This document shows, piece after piece, positions 1 to 8,004 of a DNA stretch of 22,937 bases. The first letter of the stretch is position 1. Each line of letters begins with the position of its first letter. The position numbers and the translations under genes were made by a program. Below the pieces are notes generated by a model, which saw nothing but the letters and a program-made list of their open reading frames with translations, was not told the DNA's origin and made no database searches. This DNA is from DATMXS01 sp050260275 (GTDB lineage: Bacteria; Acidobacteriota; Terriglobia; Bryobacterales; Bryobacteraceae). The stretch is taken from positions 1-22,937 of the forward strand of contig JBLNBX010000225.1 in the NCBI GenBank assembly GCA_050260275.1. The letters are read 5' to 3'.

Positions 1-470
1 TCGGTAATCTCGCGGATGACGGGATTGGCGCCGACGAACAAAACGCGCTGCACGCCAACGTGCCGCATGAAAAACGAGTCGAACAGCATGCGCCAGCAGG
101 AAAGTGCCGCGATGGACCCAACTCCCCCCAGCAGCATGGTCCGGAGCGGCAGGCGCAGGTCCGTATCCACATACGCCACCAGCCCGCCGACGACAAAAGC
201 CGCGCCGGCAGAGGTGCTTAGCCGGCTCAGGAGCGCCCCGGCGCGCGTGCCGAGTTGCGAGTACATGTCCTGGTAGTACATCGCCAGGATAAATCCGGCC
301 ACAACTACGCTAACGCACGCAAAGCCGCCCTCGAACCACAAAAACACCGATCCGCCCGTTCCAAAAGAGAGCAGCAGCGCTGCGATATAGCTTGCAAAAA
401 GGAGCGCGACGTCGGCCGAAAGCACGACCAGAACGCCCGCCGGCACAGGAACCCGGAACAGGCGCAACAT
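1..470 (-). CDS. Polyprenyl-phosphate sugar-1-phosphate transferase, N-terminal part (partial)
   Basis: The minus strand reads openly from an ATG at 470 to the left edge, giving about 156 residues without a stop. The protein starts MLRLFRVPVP, has three to four hydrophobic stretches in the first 120 residues, a short MYYQDMYSQL segment after the second helix, and then RVLFVGANPVIREIT, the first strand of a Rossmann-like domain. This is the layout of the N-terminal half of WcaJ/PssY-type initiating transferases, which put the first sugar phosphate on undecaprenyl phosphate at the inner membrane. The catalytic C-terminal domain lies outside the window, so substrate cannot be judged. No strong Shine-Dalgarno precedes the ATG. 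It diverges from the GDP-mannose dehydrogenase gene across a 160-bp spacer, which fits an initiating enzyme of the same polysaccharide locus. Confidence 0.72.
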   Translation of the reverse strand, partial: MLRLFRVPVPAGVLVVLSADVALLFASYIAALLLSFGTGGSVFLWFEGGFACVSVVVAGFILAMYYQDMYSQLGTRAGALLSRLSTSAGAAFVVGGLVAYVDTDLRLPLRTMLLGGVGSIAALSCWRMLFDSFFMRHVGVQRVLFVGANPVIREIT

Positions 471-630
471 TGAACATTCGATTGTAACTTTATCGTGATC
501 GTGCCGGACGCCGGAGAAAAAGAGGGTGTTCCGAAGCGCATTTTTCCGGTCCGCCCCAGGCGAAACCTCGCGGCGCGCTTTAGACCGGGCAGGTACAGGC
601 GGCGTTCTGATATACCATTTTTGGTGCTCA

Positions 631-1929
631 ATGACTCCTGAAAAAGACACCGGCGTTGCTGTTATCGGCCTCGGATATGTCGGCTGCGTCAGCGCAGCTT
701 GCCTGGCTTCGCTGGGGTGGCGGGTGACGGGCGTGGATCGCGACGCGCACAAAATCGATGCAGTCATGGCGGGCCGCTCCCCGTTCTTCGAGCCCGGCCT
801 GGAAGAACTGGTCCGCGAGAACGCTGCCGCCGGGCGCCTCTCGGCCACCGTATCGCTGCCTGAGGCCCTGGAGCGTTCCGGAATAGCGCTGATCTGCGTC
901 GGCACGCCCTCGGAACGCAATGGAAACCTGGGGCTCGAACAGTTGCGCCGCGTGTGCGGCGAGATCGGCGAGTATATGAAATCCCGCACGCGCCGGCTCG
1001 TCGTGGCCGTGCGCAGCACGGTTTTCCCCGGCACCTGCGAGGACGTGGTTATCCCAGCGCTGGGGGGCGCGGCGGATGCGCCGGTGGTCTCCAATCCCGA
1101 GTTTCTGCGCGAGGGCGCGGCCGTGCGCGATTTCATGGAGCCCTCGCTGGTCGTCGTGGGCGGCGCGGACCCGGATGCCGTGCGCGCGGTCGCCGCGCTT
1201 TACGCGCCGCTCGGAGTGGAGCCGTGCCTCGTGTCTCTGCGCACGGCGGAGATGATCAAGTACGCGTGCAACGCCTTTCACGCCATCAAAATAGGCTTCG
1301 CGAACGAGATTGGCGCGCTGGCCGCCGAGCTGGGGGTGGATGGCGCGGAGGTGATGGCGACGGTCTGCCGCGACACGCGCCTCAACATTTCCCCGGCCTA
1401 TCTCAAGCCCGGTTTCGCCTTCGGCGGCTCGTGCCTGCCCAAGGACCTGCGGGCGCTGAATTATCGCGCCGCGCGGCTCGATCTGCGGTTGCCGCTGCTC
1501 GAATCGGCGCTGCCGTCAAATAACGAGCACCTGTCGCGGGCGATTCGCCGTGTGCTCGATTTGCAGGGCCGCCTCGGCGTCTTCGGGCTCGCCTTCAAGG
1601 AGAACACGGACGACCTTCGCGAGAGCCCCGTGGTGGCGCTTCTTGAAACGCTCATCGGCAAGGGCCGCGACGTCCGCGTTTACGACCCGCACATACGCCT
1701 GGACGGTATCTACGGCAGCAACCGGCAGTTCGTTTTGAACGCCATCCCGCACATCGGGCGCCTGATGGAGTCGGACCTCGAGGCCGTGCTGGCCTGGGCC
1801 GACTACGTCATCCTTGCGCAGAGGCCGTCGGACGATCTCGCCGGGCGCATCCTCGGCAGCGGCAAACCGGTTGTCGACCTTGTGGGATTCCTGCCCGCGC
1901 GGAAGCCGGCCGCCGGGAGCGGCCGATGA
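631..1929 (+). CDS. GDP-mannose 6-dehydrogenase, AlgD-like (UDP-glucose/GDP-mannose dehydrogenase family)
   Basis: This NAD-dependent enzyme oxidises a nucleotide hexose twice at C6 to the uronic acid; the closest family I recognise is AlgD, which makes GDP-mannuronate. With the ATG at 631 the protein has 432 residues, near AlgD's 436. It shows the N-terminal dinucleotide motif GLGYVG (13-18), EPGLEEL (54-60), NPEFLREG (155-162), the EMIKYACN segment (207-214) and the catalytic motif FGGSCLPKD, with Cys at 268, the same number as the catalytic Cys in AlgD. The C-terminal stretch with SNRQFV, KIPHI-like NAIPHIG and VDLVGF is AlgD-like rather than UDP-glucose dehydrogenase-like. An in-frame ATG at 526 would add 35 residues that do not look conserved, so I reject it; however, no good Shine-Dalgarno precedes 631. 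The stop overlaps the next gene by 4 bp. UDP-sugar specificity cannot be excluded. Confidence 0.9.
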   Translation: MTPEKDTGVAVIGLGYVGCVSAACLASLGWRVTGVDRDAHKIDAVMAGRSPFFEPGLEELVRENAAAGRLSATVSLPEALERSGIALICVGTPSERNGNLGLEQLRRVCGEIGEYMKSRTRRLVVAVRSTVFPGTCEDVVIPALGGAADAPVVSNPEFLREGAAVRDFMEPSLVVVGGADPDAVRAVAALYAPLGVEPCLVSLRTAEMIKYACNAFHAIKIGFANEIGALAAELGVDGAEVMATVCRDTRLNISPAYLKPGFAFGGSCLPKDLRALNYRAARLDLRLPLLESALPSNNEHLSRAIRRVLDLQGRLGVFGLAFKENTDDLRESPVVALLETLIGKGRDVRVYDPHIRLDGIYGSNRQFVLNAIPHIGRLMESDLEAVLAWADYVILAQRPSDDLAGRILGSGKPVVDLVGFLPARKPAAGSGR

Positions 1930-3155
1930 AGATTCTCTGGATTTGCGCGAACTTTCTGCACCCCACCAACAAGGGCGGGTTGATCAGGAGTTTGGGCACA
2001 CTGAGGTATCTGGCCGCGCGGCACGAGGTCCACTACCTCGCCTACGAAAACCCCGAGCATCCGGAAGCCGTCAAACTGGCAGCCGAGTACTCGCATCGCG
2101 CCTACGCGATCAGGCACCCAATCGCGTCCAGACGCTCGCCACGATTCGCCGCGCAGCTAGCCGCGGGGCTGTTCGACCCGGTTCCGATCGCCATCTGGCG
2201 ATTCACTTCACCGGCGCTCAGGCGTTTCGCAATGGAACTGGATGCGCGCGAGCGGTTCGAACGCGTAGTTGTCGATTTCGTCACCATGGCCGGGTGCGCG
2301 CCGGACCTGAGCGCCAGCATCCTGTTCCAGCACAACGTCGAGACGATGATCTGGCGCAGGCGCGCCGAACGCGCCCGCGACCCCTTCACCCGCGCCTACC
2401 TGCGGCTCCAGGCGGACCGCATGTTCCGGTACGAACGCGATGCATGCCTCAAGGCCCGCCACGTGATCGCCGTCTCGGAACTCGACGCAGCGTTAATGCG
2501 CGAGATGTTCGGGGTGGAACGCGTCTCGGCCGTGCCGACCGGTGTGGATGTCGAATACTTCGCGCGCCCGGCCGAGCCCGGCACGCCGCAGACCGTGAGC
2601 GTCGCTCCAGCGCCGGAGCTCGTGTTTGTCGGATCGATGGACTGGCTGCCGAACGAGGAGGGCGTCGCCTGGTTCATCGACGAAGTCCTGCCGCTCATAC
2701 GGCGCAAGCGGCCGGAGTGCCGCCTCGCTGTGGTGGGGCGCACGCCCACTCCGCGCATCCTGGACTACGCACGCCGCGACCCCGGCATCATCGTAACCGG
2801 GACAGTACCCGACATCAGACCCTATCTCTGGAGTGCGAAGGTGTCCATCGTGCCGCTGCGCATTGCGGGCGGCACGCGCCTGAAGATCTACGAATCAATG
2901 GCGGCGGAAACGGCTATCGTATCGACCACCATCGGCGCCGAGGGTCTGGAAATACATCCGCCCGGCGACATACGCATCGCCGATGACGCGCCCACATTTG
3001 CGGCGGAGTGCCTGGATCTGCTCGAAAACGCGGCGGAGCGGGAGCGCATGGCGCGGCAGGCGCGCGCGATGGTTGAATCACGCTTCTCCTGGGACACCGT
3101 GGCCCGCCAGTTCGCGGACATTCTCGAAGCAGTCCCGAATGCTCAACACCGGTGA
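1926..3155 (+). CDS. Glycosyltransferase, GT4 family (GT-B fold)
   Basis: A 409-residue retaining glycosyltransferase that would add one sugar from a nucleotide donor to the lipid-linked repeat unit on the cytoplasmic side. The N-terminal domain begins MKILWICANFLHPTNKGG, similar to the sugar transferases found with PEP-CTERM/EpsH-type loci. The domain joint carries AVPTGVD (202-208), followed by the donor-domain start FVGSMDWLPN (234-243) and the nucleotide-binding loop PLRIAGGTRLKIYESMA (310-326), which supplies the conserved acidic residue. There is no membrane segment or signal peptide. Its ATG overlaps the stop of the upstream dehydrogenase gene (ATGA), so the two are translationally coupled. 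Donor sugar is unknown; GDP-mannuronate made by its neighbour is a reasonable guess only. Confidence 0.88.
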   Translation: MKILWICANFLHPTNKGGLIRSLGTLRYLAARHEVHYLAYENPEHPEAVKLAAEYSHRAYAIRHPIASRRSPRFAAQLAAGLFDPVPIAIWRFTSPALRRFAMELDARERFERVVVDFVTMAGCAPDLSASILFQHNVETMIWRRRAERARDPFTRAYLRLQADRMFRYERDACLKARHVIAVSELDAALMREMFGVERVSAVPTGVDVEYFARPAEPGTPQTVSVAPAPELVFVGSMDWLPNEEGVAWFIDEVLPLIRRKRPECRLAVVGRTPTPRILDYARRDPGIIVTGTVPDIRPYLWSAKVSIVPLRIAGGTRLKIYESMAAETAIVSTTIGAEGLEIHPPGDIRIADDAPTFAAECLDLLENAAERERMARQARAMVESRFSWDTVARQFADILEAVPNAQHR

Positions 3156-3301
3156 GCACCGGCCGTCACGTCAGGTAAGTTGTTCGAGTTACACAATTAC
3201 TGACGCAACTACTCCGCGTCTGTAGCACCCTTCAAGTTTCAGGTATGTGTAACTGGGGTGGTTTCCGGCAAGCTACATTACTGACTGACTAACTCGGCTG
3301 A
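3156..3301. other. AT-richer convergent spacer with inverted and direct repeats
   Basis: This 146-bp spacer separates two convergent genes and is visibly less GC-rich than its flanks. It holds a 9-bp inverted repeat, AGTTACACA at 3187-3195 and TGTGTAACT at 3246-3254, separated by 50 nt, and a 9-bp direct repeat ATTACTGAC at 3196-3204 and 3277-3285. A bidirectional termination role is possible from its position, but there is no compact GC stem with a T run. No open reading frame in it is convincing. Confidence 0.4.
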
Positions 3302-5191
3302 TTACGCTCCGCCGGCGCCCGCGCCGGAGCTTGCGCTCTCGATTTCGCGGAACCACAGTTCGAGCATAAGCAGCGCCCAGAGCCAGCTACAGTTGTTCCG
3401 TCGGCCGGTGTCGTGCTCCTTGAGCAGGTGGTGCACGAAACTGCGCGAGACAATGCCACGGCTCAGGAAACGGCCGCCCGTGAGGTGATCCCACAGCATG
3501 GGGCGCAGGTCGCGCCGGAACCACTCGTCGAGCGGAACCGCAAAACCCATCTTTGGCCGGTTGAGCAGCTCGGCAGGCAACCGTGGGGCCATCGCCTCGA
3601 GAAGGAACTGCTTGCATCTCCCGTTGCGGAGATTCCAGCCGTACGGGATGCGCGCGGCGACCGCCGCCACTTCCTGGTCCAGCAGCGGGCAGCGCACCTC
3701 GAGCGACGCCGCCATCGACATACGGTCCACCTTCACGAGCATGTCCCCGGGCAGGTTGACGCACGTCTCGAAACGGATCGCCTCGGCGAGCGCATCCGGC
3801 GCGGCTCCCGGCGCGTAGTCCGGGAAAACGCGGCTGAGGTAGGCCGTGCCGGCGGGGAGCATCCAGCGCGGCTCCAGCAGGCGCTCGCGCATGAAGTACG
3901 GGGCGAAGCTGCGCTCCAGGTAACGCTCGAAGCCGGAGTCGCGGCTGAGCATGCGCAGGTAGTTCTTGCCATAGGCGGAATACGGCAGGCGTTCGGCGAT
4001 CCAGCCCATGAGCCTGCGCGCGGCCTGCGGCACGCGGTCGAGCGCGGCCATGCGCAAAACATCGCCGAAGCGCTCGTATCCGGCGAAAAGCTCGTCGCCG
4101 CCGTCGCCGCTGAGCGCCACCTTCACGTGCTGGGCGGCGAACTCCGACACGATCAGGGTGGGGATTGCCGACTGGTCGGCGAACGGCTCGTCGAAGTGCC
4201 TCACCAGGCGGTTGACCAGCTCGATGGAGTCCGGACGGACCACGATCTCGTGGTGGTCCGTGCGGTACTTCGCGGCTACCGCGCGCGCCCAGTGCAGCTC
4301 ATTGTAGGCGGCTTCCTCGAAGCCGATCGAGAAGGTCTTCACCGGTTCGGGGCTTTGCAGCGCCATCGATGCGACCACCGCGCTCGAGTCGATGCCGCCG
4401 GAGAGGAACGCGCCCAGGGGAACGTCGGCGATCATCCGTACCCGGACGGCCTCGTCGAAGGTTTCGACCAGGCGGGAACGCAGTTCCTCCGGGCTCTCAT
4501 CCCTACTGGGCGCCGCGGCCGCGGCCGGCGGCTGCCAGTACCGCTCCACCGTGAGATTCCCGTCCTGCGAATACTTCAGCCAGCAGCCGGGCGGCAGCTT
4601 CCGGATAGCCGCGAAAGCGCTATAGGGGTCCGGTATGTAGTTGAACTGAAAGTACAGGCGCAGCGCCTCTTCGTCGATGTCGAGGGGAACACCTGCGGCG
4701 CGAAGACACTTGATCTCGCTGGCGAAGTACAGCCCTTCGGGGCACTCGGCGTAGTACAGCGGTTTCTTGCCGAACCTGTCGCGCGCGATGAAAATGCTGC
4801 GGGCGCGGGCGTCCCAGAGGGCGAAGGCGAACATGCCGCGGAGCGGCTGCACCATCTCCGTGCCGCGATCCTCGTAAAGGTGAACCAGCGTCTCGGTGTC
4901 GGTGTTCGTGCGGAAAGCGTGCCCCCGGCTGGCAAGCGCGGCGCGAAGCTCACGGAAATTGTAGATCTCGCCGTTGAAGACGACCCACGCGGTTTCGTCT
5001 TCGTTAGCGATCGGCTGATGGCCGGTGTCCAGGTCGATGATAGACAGCCGCCGCATGCCGAGGGCACATCCGCCGTCCAGGTGGAAGCCTTCGTCGTCCG
5101 GGCCGCGATGGCGAATCTCGTCGCACATGGCCCTGACAGCCGCGAGTCCGGCCCTACCCTCGCGGAGAACGAATCCCGCTATGCCGCACAC
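3302..5191 (-). CDS. Asparagine synthase-type glutamine amidotransferase (AsnB family)
   Basis: A 629-residue two-domain enzyme. The N-terminal class II glutaminase releases ammonia from glutamine, and the C-terminal ATP-dependent synthetase transfers it to a carboxylate. I chose the GTG at 5191 because it puts Cys at position 2, the N-terminal nucleophile needed after Met removal (CGIAGF); AAGGGA lies 10 nt upstream. The longer frame from 5221 would bury that Cys. Visible motifs are RHRGPD, FNGEIYNF, NTDTET, the PP-loop SGGIDSS (264-270) and ALSGDGGDELFAGYERF. It is the last gene of a minus-strand operon, 40 nt after the polymerase gene. AsnB homologues inside polysaccharide loci amidate uronic acids (WbpS type) or other carboxylates, which suits a locus with a mannuronate-type dehydrogenase. 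The acceptor is inferred, and true asparagine synthesis is possible. Confidence 0.9.
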   Translation of the reverse strand: MCGIAGFVLREGRAGLAAVRAMCDEIRHRGPDDEGFHLDGGCALGMRRLSIIDLDTGHQPIANEDETAWVVFNGEIYNFRELRAALASRGHAFRTNTDTETLVHLYEDRGTEMVQPLRGMFAFALWDARARSIFIARDRFGKKPLYYAECPEGLYFASEIKCLRAAGVPLDIDEEALRLYFQFNYIPDPYSAFAAIRKLPPGCWLKYSQDGNLTVERYWQPPAAAAAPSRDESPEELRSRLVETFDEAVRVRMIADVPLGAFLSGGIDSSAVVASMALQSPEPVKTFSIGFEEAAYNELHWARAVAAKYRTDHHEIVVRPDSIELVNRLVRHFDEPFADQSAIPTLIVSEFAAQHVKVALSGDGGDELFAGYERFGDVLRMAALDRVPQAARRLMGWIAERLPYSAYGKNYLRMLSRDSGFERYLERSFAPYFMRERLLEPRWMLPAGTAYLSRVFPDYAPGAAPDALAEAIRFETCVNLPGDMLVKVDRMSMAASLEVRCPLLDQEVAAVAARIPYGWNLRNGRCKQFLLEAMAPRLPAELLNRPKMGFAVPLDEWFRRDLRPMLWDHLTGGRFLSRGIVSRSFVHHLLKEHDTGRRNNCSWLWALLMLELWFREIESASSGAGAGGA

Positions 5192-5231
5192 GCCTACATT
5201 GTCCCTTGCGCGAACCGGCACATGCGCCGGT

Positions 5232-6590
5232 TCACCGCGCGCCGCCGCCCGCGGCAGCCGCCGCTCGTTTCGCCGCGGCCGGGGCGCCGGCCCTGCTGCG
5301 GACGTACATCGGAAACCTTGCGGACGGCTTGACCTCTGCGCCCATCAGGAATGCGAGCGCGGCGGCCAAACCCGCGAGCATCGGCAACTGCAAATCGTAC
5401 GCCACGGAGGCGAATAACGCCGAAACAATATAGGCCACCAGCGATAGCGTCAGGAACAGGCCCGTGCTCGCCAGTTCCTTTGCCTGGGCGTTTCCGGTCA
5501 ACCGCGCCGCCCTGCGGAACGTCCGCAGGCAGGAGAGTATCGCGGCGGCGTAGAAGAACAGGGCGGGAATGCCGTTCTCGCTTGAGACCTGTGTGTAGCT
5601 GTTGTGTGTTACTCGCCAGGCGGCGTACTCGCCGCGCGCGCCAGCAAGGTCGCGTTGCGCCACTGTGAACTGGCCGGGGCCCACGCCGAGGAGCGGGTTC
5701 CTGGCTGTCAGCAGCAAGCTGTCCTTGAGCAGCACCCACCTCTGCTGCGCCGACGCCGTGGCAGTCTCGTACAGATACGGGTTGCCGCCCTCGATGCTCT
5801 CGCCCGGCCCGCCGAACAAGAGGAAGAAACGCTGCCTCACTTCGCCCGGCAGCGCCACAAACGCAGCACCCGCCAGAATCACGGCCCCAAGGCCGATCGC
5901 GACTGCGCGCTTCGCGCCACCGGTCAGGCACAGGAATGCCAGGACGGCAGCGAAACCGATCAGGCCCCCCCGTGAACCGGTCCTGACGAACGCCACCAGC
6001 AGGGGAGCGCTGAGCCCGAAAGCGAGGAGCTTTCCGGCCAGCGATCGCCAGGGCCGCGATGCTATCAGCCACCACATGGGGAGCCCGATCAGCAGCATCT
6101 GCGCCAGGTCGTTCGGATTGCCGAACTTTACCCGCTCAAACGCGAGCCGCCCGGAATCGCTCGACCCCGCCACAAGAGAGCTCAGCCCCAGCACCAGGAT
6201 GGCCGCGGCCACGACGTTCACGGCGGTTCGCAACTGCTCCAGCGTCGGGACGAACGCAGCCAGCATGCCGTACACCGCAAAGGCCTTCAGCCACGCGATC
6301 AGGGTGTCCATGCTGCCGCCGCGCCAGACGCTGAACGGGAGAGCGAACATCATCCACACGGTCATGGCGCACAGGGCCTTGCCGGCCGGGAAGGCAAGTC
6401 CCCTGAACAACTTGCGTGTAAGCAAGCCGGCCAGAAGCGCCCCGCCTCCGGTGATGGCCGGCAGATGCATGGAGGGAACGAGCAGGTCCGAGACGCGCGA
6501 CAGCGTGAGAAACAGAAAAACCAGCGTGAGCAGGAAGCCGAGGCGGTCCAGCAGGGCCGTTCGCTCGGGGATGGCGGCCGGCGGGGTCAC
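5232..6590 (-). CDS. O-antigen polymerase/ligase-like membrane protein (Wzy/WaaL superfamily)
   Basis: A polytopic inner-membrane protein of about 452 residues with roughly ten or more hydrophobic segments. The large periplasmic loop near residues 290-350 carries NPLLGVGPGQF followed by THNSYTQVSSENGIPALFFY, the typical Wzy_C signature of O-antigen polymerases and ligases. It would join undecaprenyl-linked repeat units or transfer chains to an acceptor; sequence alone does not separate the two. I place the start at the GTG at 6590, which overlaps the radical SAM stop (TAGTG) and has GAGAAGGG upstream. An ATG at 6617 preceded by GGAGG is an equally serious alternative and would add nine residues. 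The C-terminus is an Ala/Arg-rich cytoplasmic tail. It is the middle gene of the radical SAM, polymerase and amidotransferase operon. Confidence 0.85.
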   Translation of the reverse strand: MTPPAAIPERTALLDRLGFLLTLVFLFLTLSRVSDLLVPSMHLPAITGGGALLAGLLTRKLFRGLAFPAGKALCAMTVWMMFALPFSVWRGGSMDTLIAWLKAFAVYGMLAAFVPTLEQLRTAVNVVAAAILVLGLSSLVAGSSDSGRLAFERVKFGNPNDLAQMLLIGLPMWWLIASRPWRSLAGKLLAFGLSAPLLVAFVRTGSRGGLIGFAAVLAFLCLTGGAKRAVAIGLGAVILAGAAFVALPGEVRQRFFLLFGGPGESIEGGNPYLYETATASAQQRWVLLKDSLLLTARNPLLGVGPGQFTVAQRDLAGARGEYAAWRVTHNSYTQVSSENGIPALFFYAAAILSCLRTFRRAARLTGNAQAKELASTGLFLTLSLVAYIVSALFASVAYDLQLPMLAGLAAALAFLMGAEVKPSARFPMYVRSRAGAPAAAKRAAAAAGGGAR

Positions 6591-7732
6591 TAGCGCGCGC
6601 CCTTCTCGAGGCAACATCCCGCCTCCCACCACCGCGGCCTGCTTGCCCAGATGTCGCGAATGCGCGACTGCCGGACGTTGCCCACGGGCGGCATGTTCGT
6701 GCACGCGAGTACGTCCCCGTTGGGCTGGAACTGCAGCGTGGCCAGCGCGGCGCACAACGCCCTCCGCTCATGTGCGGAGTGGGCCTGGGTAACTCGCCGC
6801 AGCGAGCCCGGGTCCCGGAAATACGGAATCATCGCCTCGAGTTGCGCGAAGCTGTTCGCAACGGGCAGTCCCTGGCGCTTCAGCTCGATCAGTTTCTCGA
6901 CCACCGATATTGCCTTATCGACGTCGCGCGGCCAGTTCGCGCTCGTTAGAAACCACTCCGGATCCTCGGGTGTGTTGTAGTTCTGCTCGATCGGCTGGTA
7001 GAACACCTCGATGCCGTTTTGGGCCGCAAATTCGGCCACCCCGGCCACCGCTTCGAGGTTGTGCTGCATGAGGACGGTTTTCAGTCGGATCCCGTACCCA
7101 AGGCCCTCTTCCCGCTTCAGTCTTAGGAGCGTCTGCAGCGACGTGCTCGTGCGTTCGTAGAAATCCTCGCGCCCGCGCACGAACGAGTGCGCCGGGCCCA
7201 CGCCGTCCAGCGAAACGGTTATCCGCCACGGGCGGGCTCTTGCCAGAGCCTCGATCCGGCTCTGATCCGGCCAGTAGGCGTTCGTAAGCACCTCGACATG
7301 GAGGCCGAGCGGTACGGCGTGTGAGACCAGGCCGATCGTGTCAGGGTTCAGCAGCGCCTCGCCGCCAGTGAACAACACGTGCACCGGGCCAAGCCAATTC
7401 CGGAGGTCGGCAAGCACGACGCGCCAGACCTCGGCAGTCGCGCGGTCTTCCTTGCCGCGGTTCTTCCAGATGTCGCAGTGCACGCAGCGCGCGTTGCACC
7501 GCTCCGTCATGAGAAAGCTGATCGAAACCGGCCTGCAAAGACCCGCGAACCGCCCGCCGGCGAGGCTTCGGAGCCGGTAATTGAGACCCTCGTAGCCGCG
7601 CTTGTACATCCGGTTCAGCAGAGTGGGCATATTTGCGTACGCGCGAAATCCCAGGATACCGGCCGGCGCGGCCGGGCGCTTCCGGTCCGAGACCCTCTTT
7701 TGTACCATGTTCGGCGCGTTGCGCCAAAACAT
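6590..7732 (-). CDS. Radical SAM protein with twitch/SPASM-like C-terminus
   Basis: A 380-residue radical SAM enzyme. The CxxxCxxC cluster motif is at Cys79, Cys83 and Cys86 (ERCNARCVHC), followed by the SAM-contacting FTGGEALLNP at 121-130 and a half-barrel. The C-terminal part has further cysteines (ALCAALATLQF, VLACTNMPPVGN and a terminal GCC), in the arrangement FxPxGxxxxC...GN(V/I)R...IW that usually binds an auxiliary iron-sulfur cluster. It heads the minus-strand operon with the polymerase and amidotransferase genes and overlaps the polymerase by one base. Such proteins recur in polysaccharide loci with unknown chemistry; sugar or lipid-carrier modification is an inference. I use the ATG at 7732; ATGs at 7708 and 7630 are alternatives, and none has a strong Shine-Dalgarno. 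Confidence 0.85.
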   Translation of the reverse strand: MFWRNAPNMVQKRVSDRKRPAAPAGILGFRAYANMPTLLNRMYKRGYEGLNYRLRSLAGGRFAGLCRPVSISFLMTERCNARCVHCDIWKNRGKEDRATAEVWRVVLADLRNWLGPVHVLFTGGEALLNPDTIGLVSHAVPLGLHVEVLTNAYWPDQSRIEALARARPWRITVSLDGVGPAHSFVRGREDFYERTSTSLQTLLRLKREEGLGYGIRLKTVLMQHNLEAVAGVAEFAAQNGIEVFYQPIEQNYNTPEDPEWFLTSANWPRDVDKAISVVEKLIELKRQGLPVANSFAQLEAMIPYFRDPGSLRRVTQAHSAHERRALCAALATLQFQPNGDVLACTNMPPVGNVRQSRIRDIWASRPRWWEAGCCLEKGAR

Positions 7733-8004
7733 GAGGCGGCCGCGCTATCTCGCGTTCCACCTGCGGATTGGTGCTGAGCGCGCGACGGCTGAGCGGCCGG
7801 AAAGTCCGGCGCTCGCGGCCACCTCCATCTCCGGCGCAGGGTGTAGTTCTTCGCGCAGCTCGAACATTCGCGGTGTCCGCGACCGGCAAATCGGATAGTC
7901 GTCCGGCCGGAGCGAGCTTATTGCGGCGATCACCGCCACACCGCCTCCGCTCCGGAGTTCTTCGGGGCTCGTGATATCATGTCCTGCGTTCGCGGGAGCT
8001 TCCA
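7733..8004. other. Divergent intergenic region, likely promoters for both flanking units
   Basis: This 272-bp spacer separates the start of the minus-strand radical SAM operon from the start of the plus-strand GT4 gene, so it should hold both promoters. I see no confident -10/-35 pair. The TATCAT at 7975-7980 is a possible -10-like element for the plus-strand gene but sits very close to the TTG start. Open frames here have no recognisable protein character. Confidence 0.3.

Noticed and set aside
526..630. N-terminal extension of the GDP-mannose dehydrogenase
   Set aside because: The 35 extra residues lack conserved character and the family starts a few residues before the GLGYVG motif, which fits the ATG at 631.
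3413..5332. A 639-residue plus-strand open frame opposite asnB
   Set aside because: It is the antisense shadow of the amidotransferase gene, a common effect in GC-rich DNA; it has no domain pattern, whereas the minus-strand protein has all the AsnB motifs.
3302..7732. Radical SAM plus AsnB-like protein as a RiPP or lasso-peptide cluster
   Set aside because: The AsnB protein keeps its N-terminal glutaminase Cys, the genes sit with polymerase, flippase and glycosyltransferases, and no precursor peptide or B1/B2 protein is visible.
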